Shown here piece by piece: positions 13,061 to 24,339 of a stretch of 64,000 nucleotides of DNA. How positions within the stretch are numbered: position 1 is the first letter of the stretch; the number at the start of each line of letters is the position of its first letter. The notes under the pieces were generated by a model, which made no database searches, was not told the DNA's origin, and saw only the letters and a program-made list of their open reading frames with translations. Both the position numbers and the translations under genes were made by a program. Source of the DNA: Delphinus delphis (taxonomy: Eukaryota > Chordata > Mammalia > Artiodactyla > Delphinidae); contig NC_082688.1 in assembly GCF_949987515.2 (NCBI RefSeq), forward strand, positions 102,651,893-102,715,892. The letters run 5' to 3'.

Positions 13061-13995
13061 TTTGGAGGTAGAATCTGACTAGAGGTTAATCCTAAGGGAA
13101 CTGGTTCTCTCAGTGATTCGATTTCTCCTTGCCCTTGTCTTGAAGAAACCAAAATGACAACGAGTGCAGTGTGTCTCCCGCCACACACACTCACCCCAGC
13201 TCAGGGGTTCTGTGGACGAGTGAGAACTCTTAACGTGTTATTTCTCTGGAGAGCAGGCACTGTTACTCTGGGTAAACAAGCCAATTCTATGACTTTGAAC
13301 AAGCAACCGCACAGAACAGCCTAGAAGACGACTGGTGAAAAGTCGCTCCTTTTCCGGATACCCCTCTGATCCGGAGGAAGCAAACCAGCACGTTGCTTTA
13401 CCTTCCCCAGTTACAATGTCTTGTGAGGGATGGGCCCAGAGTCCCACTCTAATTATACCCTGTTTGACTAGGAAACGAAGCTCCCGATCGCACTCCTAAA
13501 TCTCAAACTGAAGCGACATTTATAACTACATTAAAAGGGAAATGCTCTTTGCTGTGTGCCTGCACTCCAGATAATTGTACAGCGGTAATACTGTTGAGGG
13601 CCTAAGGCCCTTCCCAAAATGACAGAACAGAGCCATGACTCATAAAGTGAAGGAAATAGTAGTTCCCTCCTTGAGCCCTGAACACAAGGGAAATAAACAG
13701 AGCCTTAACTGAAAGATGAACGCATCTCACGGAACTCCCGAGTCTGGGAACTCGGGAAGTTCCAAAATCTAATCCTGCATTGGTGCTCACTGCTTCGGCC
13801 TCTTCTTACCTCTGCAAAAGGAGGCCAATCAGGGTGTGCCTTAACCCAGACTCCAGCTGTGGTTGCAGACTCCTGGGCAGCTGGCGGGTTACTGCAAGGG
13901 ATCTCGGAATCCTAACGCACACCAGATATCATGGCTAATTAAAAAATAGGTCTTGCACAGATATACTTTCTTGCACAGATACACCTTCTACTTTC
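13061..13995. other. Unique non-coding DNA
   Basis: No gene or recognisable repeat. Moderate complexity, with a homeodomain-type 'gctaattaaaa' near 13934. Confidence 0.45.
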
Positions 13996-14007
13996 AAAAG
14001 TTTCCAG

Positions 14008-14042
14008 TCATCATTATCATCATCGTCAACATCGTCATCGTT
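14008..14042. repeat. (ATC)n-like simple repeat
   Basis: Imperfect atc/tca trinucleotide run: 'tcatcattatcatcatcg' then 'tcaacatcgtcatcg'. Confidence 0.75.
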
Positions 14043-14044
14043 AC

Positions 14045-14262
14045 CATATATTGAGGGCTTACAACATGCCCAGTACCTTCCAACACTATCTATACATGAA
14101 CTGATTTAATCCTCACAACCACCCAGGTGGGGGACATTACCATGATTGTTCCTACTTCATAGATGAGAAAACAGAGGCACAGAGAGCTCAAGTAACTTTC
14201 CCATGGTCACACAGCTAGAAAGAAGTGGAGCTGCCATTCAAGCCAGACAATCTGGTTCCAGC
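14045..14262 (-). mobile_element. MIR SINE, nearly full length
   Basis: Reverse MIR well preserved: 'attgagggcttacaacatgc', 'ttaatcctcacaaccaccca', 'gatgagaaaacagaggcaca' and 'ccatggtcacacagctagaa' occur in the correct order and spacing. One of the clearest MIRs of the window. Confidence 0.9.
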
Positions 14263-14300
14263 ATGTCGTACAATTAACTATATTATGCTGCCTCCCCCAT

Positions 14301-15524
14301 TTCTCAATTACTGGTTGTTAAAATTACCCCCATAAGCATGTTGGGAATCTGATGATTTCCTTTTATCTCTTTCTGTTTAACAAGGATCCTCACATAGTTT
14401 GGAACCATACTCATTGGGCTAAATAAAAATATTGTAAGAGCTACTTCCTGATAAAATATTCCTCCTGCTAACGCCTAAAGTTGGCTATCAGAGATCTCTT
14501 CCGTGGGTTTAAAGGTGACCTTCTTCATGTCCTTATAAGATGCAAGTACTCTAACAAGGGTAATAAAAGAAGTCACTAGTACTCAGGCTAAGGCGTGAGT
14601 GAGGTTTCTGGATCATTCCTTCATTAGCAGAAAAGAAAAAAATCAAGGACATTAAAAGGGTATTACGGGAAGTAGGGGAAGGGGAGCTTGGGAGTGTTGG
14701 AAAAGGGGAAAAGGGAGATGGTCCTGAAAAGGATGGAAAGTGACCACATCCGGAAGCAGTCAGGGAAGTCGAAAATAAATCTGGCCTACTTCACAGTTTT
14801 GCCTAGAGCTGGCCTAGGGGCATGCATCAGTACCACACAGGATGACATTTTTGGTGACATGTTTTAAAATCAGTGAAGGGCTAAATCATTATTTCTAGAA
14901 CTATTAACCTCACCACCTTTTGAAATAAAAACTGTACCAATGGGCAAAAGGCCAAGCAAATCTGAGCCTTTACTTGAGGAAGACAACAGAGCATGGCTTC
15001 TCAGTCTAGAAATGTATTAACGAATAGCGTCTGATGACCAACTTTGATAAAGGGCGGCCTCCTTTATCAGAGCATCTGAAATGAGCCACCCCACTAAGCT
15101 GGCTGTTTTCCCCTTTTATTACTGATGAATAGTGGAAAGCTAGGTTCCTCTACTTTTGCAAAGACCTCTCTTCCATTAAGCTCATACAATGGCCTCTCCA
15201 CAGTTTGCTAAAACAAGATGGCTGCCATCACCAATACCCACCCCATACCATATTTGCACACTTTTATTAAAAAGAATAATAGAAATGTATTACAATACAA
15301 TTGGTCTCATTTCTCAATTACAATGAAAGGCTGGAAAGCTCATGCAGAGTCTTTGCGTAAAGATGCATCTGCAACACGTGGGTCCTCAGACTCTGCATGC
15401 TCCTGGGTTCCAGAAGGCTCCTGAGGGCTGAGGCAGGTAGTCAAGCCACCTTTGACCACTGCCCTGAACACCTCATCTCATTTGGTCAAAGAGGGACAAA
15501 AGTCACCATTAAGAACACCTTATC
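14301..15524. other. Unique non-coding DNA
   Basis: No gene seen. A purine-rich segment lies at 14660-14720. The remainder is unassigned. Confidence 0.5.
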
Positions 15525-15849
15525 AGGGACTTCCCTGGTGGTGCAGTGGTTAAGAATCTGCCTGCCAATGCAGGGGATACGGGTTCGAGCCCTGGTCCGG
15601 GAAGATCCCACATGCCGTGGAGCAACTGAGCCCGTGCGGTACAATACTGAAGCCTGTGCTCTAGAGCCCGTGAGCCACTACTACCGAAGCCCGCGTGCCT
15701 AGAGCCCATGCTCCTCAACAAGAGAAGCCACCGCAACGAGAAGCCGATGCACCACAACGAAGAGTAGCCCCCGCTCACCGCAACTAGAGAAAGCTCGCAC
15801 GTAGCAACGAAGACCCAACGCAGCCAAAAATAAATAACTAAATTTATTT
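15525..15849 (+). mobile_element. CHR SINE, long form
   Basis: tRNA-derived SINE: head 'agggacttccctggtggtgc', B box 'gggttcgagcc', then the long body with repeated 'agcccgtgagccac'-type units and a 'gcagccaaaaataaat' tail. Flanked by imperfect copies of 'aacacctt' (about 15514 and 15851), the probable target-site duplication. The long form is an older cetartiodactyl/cetacean lineage than the 200-bp copies elsewhere in the window. Its open frames are not genes. Confidence 0.95.
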
Positions 15850-17390
15850 AAAAAACACCTTCTCCATTGCTACATCTTAGTATCAATGCTTGGGAGTAAG
15901 AGTTATTACAGCTAAATGAATAACAAAAAGATTGGGTCTTCTTAGGGGAGGAATGGGTTAAAGTCTGTTAAGCTGTTGACCCAGGCTCAAAGATGTCACC
16001 GGAATTGTCCATCATCCACCTCAGGCATAGAACCACAATCTTAGGGTTTGGGCAACTTTTGGGCAATCTTTTTAATGCCTTGGTGCTCCAAACTGTATCC
16101 GAAATGCATAAATCACAGGCCAGTTAACAAAGGAGGCCAATCCTCCACAATTTTAACACAAATAGATATAAAGAATCAGAATAAAAATAAGTGCAACTCA
16201 TAAATGAAATGAAAGTAAAAGAGTTTTTTCTTCCTCCCACCACCCCTACCCTGAGCTGATACCCCAACCTAGAACAAAGTCGTTTTTACAGATTTGCAAA
16301 AGAAAAAAATCTCTCTGAGCATGCTGTATATCTTTCTCCCCAAATGAAAACCAAAAATAGATGTTGCTCCCCTAATTTATCTGATTTGGAAATTATTTGT
16401 CATTTTTAGAAATTGATTTTTCCAGTCAATTAAATTAGCCAGTAATTTGATATCACCATCTTATTTCATTATATAGAACACATGCTGAAATGGCACACAA
16501 CCTCATTTTCATTTATTATTTTTGCAAATTTAGTACTCATAAAAAGGTGTTGGATTGACAGTGCCAGCAGCTAGACTCTTCCCTGCTGGCTGGGAGAGAG
16601 CCTGAGTAGCGGTTACGTGAGCTGGAGCCCAGGCCCATGCAGGCTGGGATTACCAGCTGTGAGAGTAAGATCAAATCCCACGACGGACAGCTCTTTATTC
16701 TCTGCTCCAGAATCCATCCAATTGAACATGATAAATGGCGGCACCACTGGATGGAATCCACCCCCTCACTTCTCAATGGCCACCTGGTATTTCTATGATG
16801 CCTCTGTCCAAAGAATTTTTAAACACTTTCCAAGTCATCCAGCTCAGTTCTCCAACGCTTTTAGACAAAGACAGATCTTTGAAAGCCTGAAAATTCACTT
16901 GGGAGGAGAGAGGACACACACACACTTTGCTGGAGCAGAAAGGAGTGAGTTTTTGCCTCTCTGCAGCTTCTAAGGATGTACTGCTATGTTCTACTACAGG
17001 GAGAATGAGGTTGAAGATTTCTTTGGGCTCCATAGGTTCTTAGGAAGAAATGAAAGTACCAGGCGTTTCCTGGGTCATCAAAGGCACAGAAAGGAGCAAT
17101 GGTTTCAAGCATGCACCCTAAGACAAAAAGGCAAGGTCGAGATTAACGTTCAGGGTTCGTCAAAAATGATACTTTTGTTTAGTCATTTTTAATGGGAACA
17201 CTTCGAAGAGTGATCAAAGGGGGCTCTGTTAATAATTACACCAGGAAAACAGGCATGTAAACCAGAACCGTCTGGGGCTACCTGGGGCATATGCTCACCC
17301 AGTCCATGTTGGAATTTACAAACCACCTGGGCAATCGTTAAGTTAAGAACTATTACAAATCATTTCAGCCTTTTGACTCTTCCCCAATAT
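15850..17390. other. Unique non-coding DNA with an AT-rich block
   Basis: No gene. 16320-16540 is AT-rich but complex, with 'attaaattagccagtaattt' and 'ctaatttatctgatttgg': homeodomain-type cores that make it a candidate regulatory element. Overlapping open frames at 16537-17033 on both strands are unrecognised. Confidence 0.4.
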
Positions 17391-17779
17391 GCCAGGTTCA
17401 CTCCTTGCAGACTTTGTTAATTTTCCCCAACTCCCATGCCTAGAGTATGCTTCCTAACCTGCCCTTCATCTGGGCAAATCCTACACTTTAGTTAAAACCC
17501 AAATGAATGTCCATCTCTTCCCCACCGCTCTTTTTGCCTACTCCAACTCATTCTGTTCTTTTCCTTTTCTGATTTTTTTTTTTTTTTAGTATTTATTATG
17601 TATGTCATATAACACAGCTCTGACCTACAGAATGCTTTGGAATTTTTCCTATTTGTTGTGTTGAGTATGAAGTTCTTTTCCCAATTAGGCTGTAAGCCCC
17701 TGGAGGGCTGGGATCTGTCTTATTGCTTCTCTTGCATCCTCCGCAGGACAGCCTCACACCTTATTCAAGATGTTCAGAC
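17391..17779 (+). mobile_element. L2 LINE 3' region
   Basis: Sense L2: 'cactccttgcagactttg', 'tgcctagagtatgcttccta', 'ctgtaagcccctggagggct' followed by 'gggatctgtcttattgc'. Its 3' part is cut by the L1 insertion that follows. Confidence 0.75.
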
Positions 17780-18123
17780 AGCTAGGGGCAGGACAGGAAT
17801 AAAGACGCAGACACAGAGAATGGACTTGAGGACACGGGGAGGGGGAAGGGTAAGCTGGGAGGGTGAGAGAGTGGCATGGACTTATATACACTACCAAATG
17901 TAAAATAGATAGCTAGTGGGAAGCAGCCACATGGCACAGGGAGATCAGCTCGGTGCTTTGTGACCACCTAGAGGGGTGGGATAGGGAGGGTGGGAGGGAG
18001 ACACAAGAGGGAGGGGATATGGGGATATATGTATATGTATAGCTGATTCACTTTGTTATAAAGCAGAAACTAACACACCATTGTAAAGCAATTATACTCC
18101 AATAAAGTGTTAAAAAAAAAAAA
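17780..18123 (+). mobile_element. L1 3' end, 5'-truncated
   Basis: Cetartiodactyl L1 3' UTR: G-rich polypurine tract (about 17835-17865), 'gatcagctcggtgctttgtg', then the terminal 'ataaagcagaaactaacaca' and 'caattatactccaataaag' plus poly(A). Exact 13-bp target-site duplication 'aagatgttcagac' at 17767-17779 and 18124-18136. Only ~340 bp of a 6-kb element were copied. Confidence 0.95.
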
Positions 18124-18179
18124 AAGATGTTCAGACGGGAAAACAAACAAGCAAACAAACTTCACAGAGCCCACCTAAT

Positions 18180-18480
18180 TGAGCTGCAGATCACGAACCT
18201 GAAGCTCAGCGCCGCCTTCCCAGACACCCCCCAGCTCTAACACAGCCTGGGGTATGGTCCCCTGCTCTGTCTCCACGGGACTTAGTGCACTTCACTGCCT
18301 GGCACACACCACTGTGGTATTTCTTTACCGTAATAACTGGACCATAATGACTTGTTTACTTGGTTGTCCATCCACCGTATCGGAAAGCTTTGGAGGACAG
18401 GAATTCTACTGGATTATTACATCTTCTGTATATACATACTAGACCTTCATCGAAGGAATGATCGAAGGAATGAATGAACA
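18180..18480 (+). mobile_element. L2 LINE 3' end
   Basis: Sense L2 3' terminus: 'cactgcctggcacacaccac', 'ttggaggacaggaattc', ending 'gaatgatcgaaggaatgaat'. Continues L2-type sequence after the L1 insertion, or is a second copy. Confidence 0.6.
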
Positions 18481-18679
18481 CATAGTTTTCCTTAAGGTAC
18501 TAATACCGGCACGAATTGGATTTAATCGGATTACTAAAATTTAGTCAGGAGAGAAGAGACATCTTCCCTTCCCTAGACAAGTCATAGGAAGTAGACGGGG
18601 GTAGCTGACTCCTGGCTTCTGCTTGCTTTCTAGACTGGCTAGCAGAACCCATTTCCATTGGCTTTCGGCATCCTGCCAT

Positions 18680-18860
18680 GGAGCAGAAAAGGCACTGAAT
18701 TCAAAGTCAGAGCAAGTGATCTGGGAGCTGCCCTCCACTGGGTCTGTAGCACCACCAGCAAGACATTGCTCTGGGCTTCAGATTTACCATCAGAAATAGA
18801 AGAAGCCTGACCCCAAGGACTGGAGAGGCCCCTCCAACGCCAGTGCTTATTGTCCCAAAC
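18680..18860 (+). mobile_element. MIR SINE remnant
   Basis: 'ggcactgaattcaaagtcag' then 'ctgggcttcagatttaccat' in MIR sense order; strongly diverged. Confidence 0.5.
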
Positions 18861-19734
18861 CCCAACTCAATGAGCACTCCTCCAGGTGAATGAGGGTCCC
18901 TGGGCAGGGGGACACAGCCCCACAGGGCTGGATGCACCGGGGCTCCTGTTCTCTTCAGTCAGGGATTGACAGCTGAGCAGACAGAGCCTCTGACTCTCCC
19001 TTCAGCTGCTTCCCGGTGGGAAAGTGAGCTTCACAGTAGCACATTAGGTTACATATTAAACAGATGGGAGGCAGATTTGAGACCTCTTAAAGGCTGGGGT
19101 TTTTCCTTTTTTTTTTTTTTTTTTTTCATAAGCTGCTGTCAAGGTGTGTTCGTATCTCTTTATTTAAACAGCCTCCTTAAGTCTTGGTACCCAGAGCTGG
19201 GACTCAAAAAAAAAAATTGAGAATAAATAACCTATCATGCTAGCAACATAATTATAAGAACATATGTTAGCTCGAACTAGCTATATTCTAGTCATATTAA
19301 GGGTATGTGTGGGAGAGAGAAGGATGGCAGGAGTGTCTCAAAACAGTTCAGGCAGAGGAAGAGTGATATCAGGCTACATGGGAATCGAAACTGCTTTCCT
19401 GGAGCCTCCATTGTAGCATCCCTGGTGTCCCAGAGGGCCGCCTTAGGTGGTGGCCTGTTGTGAAACACAGCCACCTGGGTCTGGAACTTTCCAGCGGCAT
19501 CTCGGCTGCCCCACCTGAGCGCCCAGGCCAAGAAGGCAGTGTTCCTGTTTCACCCAGTCGCTCTCTGCCAGGTACAGAGATAGCACAGGTCCAGGGAGAA
19601 GGAGCCCAAGAGCCAAGGGCAACCAACGGGTCTTGGTGCTCACAAATGCCCCGTGCTCAGAGGCACTAAAGAAAACAGATCCACAGCCTTCATCGAGGGA
19701 GTCAACTGGAAATATATACATATATACATGGTTT
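18861..19734. other. Unique non-coding DNA with a poly(T) run
   Basis: No gene. A poly(T) tract of ~22 bases starts near 19106. Three overlapping minus-strand open frames (19292-19721) are unrecognised and overlap one another, so are probably chance. Confidence 0.45.
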
Positions 19735-20070
19735 CAGCTGCCTCTTCCTCTCTGCTCATCCAGATGTCACCCACACCGTTCAAGGACCTACTCGAATCTC
19801 CCTTCTCGTCCCCGCCCACCGCCAGCTTCACCCACCTCTCCTGCTGGGGAGCTCCCACACATCTTCAGGCCTCCTGTCCCCATCTCTCCCAACAGGAAGC
19901 TTTTCCCACTCCCTACACAGGTTTGGGTCCCCTGGTTATTTGCTGTCATAGCATCCTGCAGTTCTAAATGATACTGATATTCATTGCACTTTTAATTATA
20001 CCATGTCTGTCTTCCCCATATGGATTGCTGCCTCTGCAAAGGTAGAAGCTGTGCCTAATTTGTTCATCAC
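19735..20070 (+). mobile_element. L2 LINE 3' region
   Basis: Sense L2: 'gcttttcccactccctacac', 'ttgcacttttaattatacca', 'tgtctgtcttccccatatgg', 'gtagaagctgtgcctaattt'. Open frames in this span are relics or chance. Confidence 0.65.
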
Positions 20071-22635
20071 GGTGACGGCTGTGCAGGCTTTGGGACCTGG
20101 GGTCTCCGCTCTGAGGATGCAGACACAGCGTGGCAGCTTGTGATACAGCTGTAAACTAGGTGCCCTAAGAACTGCCCTACGCTGGGAGGATCAGAGGTAA
20201 GGGGGTCCGAGTGCACATCCTCGAGAACAACTTGAGGCTGCAGCAGAGTGGAGAAACCACGTGCATCACTGAGATCAGAAAGCCTCAGCTCCATCCTAGC
20301 CTGGCCGAGCTGGAGACCAAGGACTGATGCATGGTCTTCCCCTGCAGGTACCAGAAGCCGCTGCCGGGTCCTTAGGCAGCAGTGCAGATGCCATCAAGTT
20401 TGAGCTCTAGGAAGTTACAAATTCTGGGGCAGAAGAAGCGCCTGGAGACAGGAAACCAGCTGTGACACCACTATATTTGCCATGGTGAGAGATAAGGGGC
20501 TAAATGAGGGTGGAGGCCATGGGAATAGAGAGGAGGAAAAAGTTCCAGAGACATTTGACGGGTAGGATTATTATTTATATTATGAGATGCTAAGCATTGG
20601 GGGGAGGGGGTCTTAAAAAGTTAAGGGCATAATAGAGATTTAATAAATACTTGCCAACCTGTAAAATACATACATTCATGTGTTTAGGAACATATATAAA
20701 AATGAAAATGGATTTTTATAAAAATATTTTTAAATATTGTTATTTTTAATACATTTTCTATATTTTTAGGTAGTCTATTGATGTTTTTAAAAGGAGAAGA
20801 AATAAAGGAAATGAAGGAAGGAAAAAGGATAGCTCTTGGGAGAGTCGACTGTTTATACTCTCAAAAATGCATTCACAAGGCATGTTCAAGGCCACTTTCA
20901 CCTAACTGTTCCCATCCAGGTTACAGCCCTTTAAAAGGTCTCCTTTTGGCTACAGTTAAGTGCTACCTTCCGTACAGATAAGTGAGAATAGATAAGAAAT
21001 TGAAATCTTGATGTACATTTTCTCCTCCCCAAAAGCAAGGTACAAGATGGTAGGATGTACAGGTAGGTCTGCAGATGGATGGGGAAGAGAGACCATTACT
21101 TCTGATCCGGGAACATCAGAGGAAGTTGGAAAGGCAAGGATGGAGCCCTACGGGGGGCAGGTGGCACTGCTGAGACAAGGAAATTTTCATGGTCACCCGC
21201 ACTACAATTCTTACCCAATTTTCACTTTTAAATGCTAACATTTAAACAGTATTCTTTCCCAAGATGACACACAGTCAGAATTGAATGTAATCCAGACTAT
21301 TATGTCAACAGCATTGATATAAAACACATGACATTTGTGCATATCCCCAAGGAAAGACTGCTCATCAAGTGGAAGAAAGCGGGAAGTCCAGATTGATATA
21401 TTACCCACTGCTGTGCATTTGCCAATATCCATACTGATAGATGGGAAATCTTGGCCAGGACCACATTTATTGCTACATCTTCTACTGCTCTTAAAACACA
21501 AACCAGAGGGGCCACAGGGCACATCAAAAAGCATTCACTTTCACTCTTTGAAAGAAAGATGACTGTGGGATGTTTGTGTCCAGACTGTCTTCTGCCTCGT
21601 GACACCTTACCTCTTTGCTAAAACGGCGATGTCACCTCTAAGAGCAGACCTTTCCGCCCGCAGATGATGAAGATGGTGGTACTTTGCATAAGAAAACACA
21701 GGATATTCTGCAAGACCCTTTCATACGTACTTCCTCACAAGCCTCTCACCAAACAAACAAATGCTCTAAAATACATTGCGTAGTTACAGTTAGTCCTGTT
21801 GGGAAAATGAGAAATTGACATTTAAGGGTGGCAAAGTGACTTTGGCCCGTGTCCCCTTCCTAGTTCAGAATCGAAGACGTTTCCACTCCCCCGCAGGTTG
21901 CCTCCACCACGCCCACTGCCTCCCAGCCCCACTGTCTACGGATCTAGTATTTGACTGGGTCCTTCACATTATTTACTTCTGCCCAAGGATGGACAAGAAA
22001 GAGAGAGGGTACAGTACAGAGGCCAATGGCCAATGTCAACCTTCCTGTTCGTTAAGCCAAATAAGACAATGTTTAAACTCAAGGACTGTCCTGTAACTCA
22101 GACAAAGAGGTTCAACCTAGCACCTCCAGATGGGAGTGAGATGGGGGGTGGGCAGAACCAAAATGCTCAGCCTCCCCGCCACAGCCAACCGAGAGGGTGA
22201 CTGCTAGAGAGGGTCAGACCTCCTGTGAGCTCCCCAGACAGACAACTAGCCCGCACAGTGATCCGAGCTCTCCGGAGATGTCCCACTCATTTCTAACTAA
22301 AGAGCAACTGATGGATGGAGTTCCTGAGCGGACCCCAAAGAGCAACCCACACCTGGATTCAGCCTGCCCAGCCCCACCGGGAGCCTCCCGACAGAAACAG
22401 CCCAGTCGGTCCAGAGCAGGAAAAGGTAAAAGTAAATAAACGCTGCCTTAATCTCTCCCGTAGATTGGAACAATCTGAACCAACCTGTAATTTCAACCAG
22501 ACATGCGGGGAGAATAATTTTTAAAACTTTGCGAAACAGAAATGTACCTCTACTCACTATGATTTCCTGGGCATATTTTTTTCCTTCCTAGCCCTTCTCC
22601 ATCTGCACTTTATTCAATGAACACATCTGCATTCC
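20071..22635. other. Unique non-coding DNA
   Basis: No gene recognised. 20560-20780 is AT-rich low-complexity sequence (runs of aaatattt/tatttt). Paired minus-strand open frames at 21235-21605 overlap in different frames and match no known family. Confidence 0.45.
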
Positions 22636-22636
22636 T

Positions 22637-22637
<1 letters not shown>

Positions 22638-22673
<36 letters not shown>

Positions 22674-22685
22674 TTTTTTTTTTTT
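22638..22685. repeat. (TC)n microsatellite plus poly(T)
   Basis: An interrupted (tc)n run of about 35 bases followed by a poly(T) run of about 13. Probably polymorphic in length. Confidence 0.95.
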
Positions 22686-23348
22686 TGGCCAGAAACTCTA
22701 TACAACCTTATCACTGACACCTCTCTGCAGTTTCAAATTCCAACTTTGTGCCAAATCCCCATTTCCTGCTGCTTAATTTCCATTCATTTACTCTTGTTTT
22801 TGCTTCTTCTGCCATTCCCAGCATGGACCAGCTCCAGCCCAGCTTCTTCTAATTTTTTAAGGAAGGCTCCCCATCGAGTGCTATTGGAATCTGAGCCTGC
22901 GCTCCATGCCAGTGACTGACCATTGTTTATACTACCTAACAACAGTTGCCAACAGGACTGCTCCTTTCCTTTTCTTTGTTTCACTCCCTGAGTGTGTACA
23001 CTAAGGCCCAAGAGAACTTCTCCCCCCGCCTATGGTGACCCAGTGGGTCTGGTTTTATTATGACTTCAGTAGAATCTGAAGTAGCCTCTTTCCATCTCTT
23101 TTTCGAGAGGAAAAAGAAAAGAAAATCGAGCCTGGATGCTTTGTTTACCCTGCTCTCCGTGGCAGGATCAACCCCAGCCCCTGCTAAACTGCTCTGAGGA
23201 CTGGGTCCTTGGGAGCCTCATCAACTCAGGGCAGCAAAAGGGCAAGGAGAAAGGCACTGTGGGAGGATAAGCTGAGGCCGAGCTTTACAGAGAGGTGGAG
23301 GAAGGACCACTCAGGAGTTCTTGGGCTCAAGGGGGTCTTAGATTTGTT
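22686..23348. other. Unique non-coding DNA
   Basis: No gene. Faint L2-like segments may be present around 22700-22920, too diverged to assign. Confidence 0.4.
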
Positions 23349-23366
23349 AAGATTGTTCTGCAAAGA

Positions 23367-23668
23367 AACAGAGTCACAGATGTAGGGAACAGACTTGCGG
23401 TTGGCAAGGGGGGAAGGCGGGGTGGGATGAACTGGGAGGTTGGGACTGACATATACACACTACTACGTATAAAATAGATAACTAATGAGAACCTACTGTA
23501 CAGTACAGGGTACTCTACTCAATGCTCTGTGGTGACCGACATGGGAAGGAAACCTAAAAAAGAATGGATATACGTAGACGTATGGCTGATGAACTTTGCT
23601 CACAGCAGAAACTAACACAACGTTGTAAAGCAACTATACTCCAATAAAAATCAATTAAAAATTAAAGC
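23367..23668 (+). mobile_element. L1 3' end, 5'-truncated
   Basis: L1 3' UTR with the G-rich tract 'aaggggggaaggcggggtgg', 'gagaacctactgtacagtac' and terminal 'gcagaaactaacacaacg' / 'caactatactccaataaaa'. Perfect 18-bp target-site duplication 'aagattgttctgcaaaga' at 23349-23366 and 23669-23686. Confidence 0.95.
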
Positions 23669-23728
23669 AAGATTGTTCTGCAAAGAGGGAAGCAACGTAG
23701 GCTTGGTTTTCTGGCCTCCGGGGCTTGA

Positions 23729-23755
23729 GGGGTGGGGGCGGGGCGGGGGGAGGGG
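23729..23755 (+). other. Potential G-quadruplex / GC-box cluster
   Basis: Consecutive G runs (4, 5, 4, 6, 4) separated by single bases, including two overlapping SP1-type GGGGCGGGG cores. It lies 40 bp after the L1 insertion in unique DNA. No CpG island surrounds it. Confidence 0.6.
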
Positions 23756-23917
23756 CCGACTCATTCTTAAAATATGTTCTTACAAGCAAATGACTTGTGG
23801 TATGAAAAGGTAACCAACATTTTTCTTCCCACAGAGGGACTGATCCTAATCTGTTGTTTGGGGAGGGGTTTTGTTTGTTTGTTTTTAATTTTTTCTTCCT
23901 AAACCCAGAGCTCAGCT

Positions 23918-24118
23918 GCCAGCTTGGTCCTCCACATCACAGCCATTTCACCATCACTCCAAATATCTCTGTCTGCAGCTTCTGCCCCCTTCCTCTCCCT
24001 CTGGGTTTCATTACCTAGATTTACATCTCTGCAGCCCCGTCTAAAACATGGCATCCAAAATAGAAGTGTTAAAAGACAGACGCCTCAGAAGCAAATGTCA
24101 TCAAGAAGTGAGGAAAGA
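23918..24118 (+). mobile_element. L2-like remnant
   Basis: 'cttggtcctccacatcac', 'ccatttcaccatcactcc' and 'ctaaaacatggcatccaaaa' resemble the end of L2 ORF2 in sense orientation. Interrupted by the following SINE. Low certainty. Confidence 0.4.
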
Positions 24119-24320
24119 GGGCTTCCCTGGTGGCGCAGTGGTTGAGAGTCCGCCTGCCGATACAGGGGACGCGGGTTCGTGCCCCGGTCCGGGAAGATCC
24201 CACATGCCGCGGAGCGGCTGGGCCCGTGAGCCATGGCCGCTGAGCCTGCGCGTCCAGAGCCTGTGCTCCGCAATGGGAGAGGCTGCAACAGTGAGAGGCC
24301 CGCGTACCGCAAAAAAAAAA
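24119..24320 (+). mobile_element. CHR SINE, short cetacean form
   Basis: Head 'gggcttccctggtggcgcag', B box 'gggttcgtgcc', body 'gccgctgagcctgcgcgtcc' and an A12 tail. Perfect 13-bp target-site duplication 'aagtgaggaaaga' at 24106-24118 and 24321-24333. Minus-strand and plus-strand open frames through it are not genes; they recur in every copy of this SINE. Confidence 0.97.
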
Positions 24321-24339
24321 AAGTGAGGAAAGAAAATCG

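Noticed and set aside
24119..24320. tRNA-like A and B boxes that might be called as a tRNA gene (also in the other SINEs)
   Set aside because: The boxes belong to the tRNA-derived SINE head; the flanking sequence does not form the arms of a functional tRNA.
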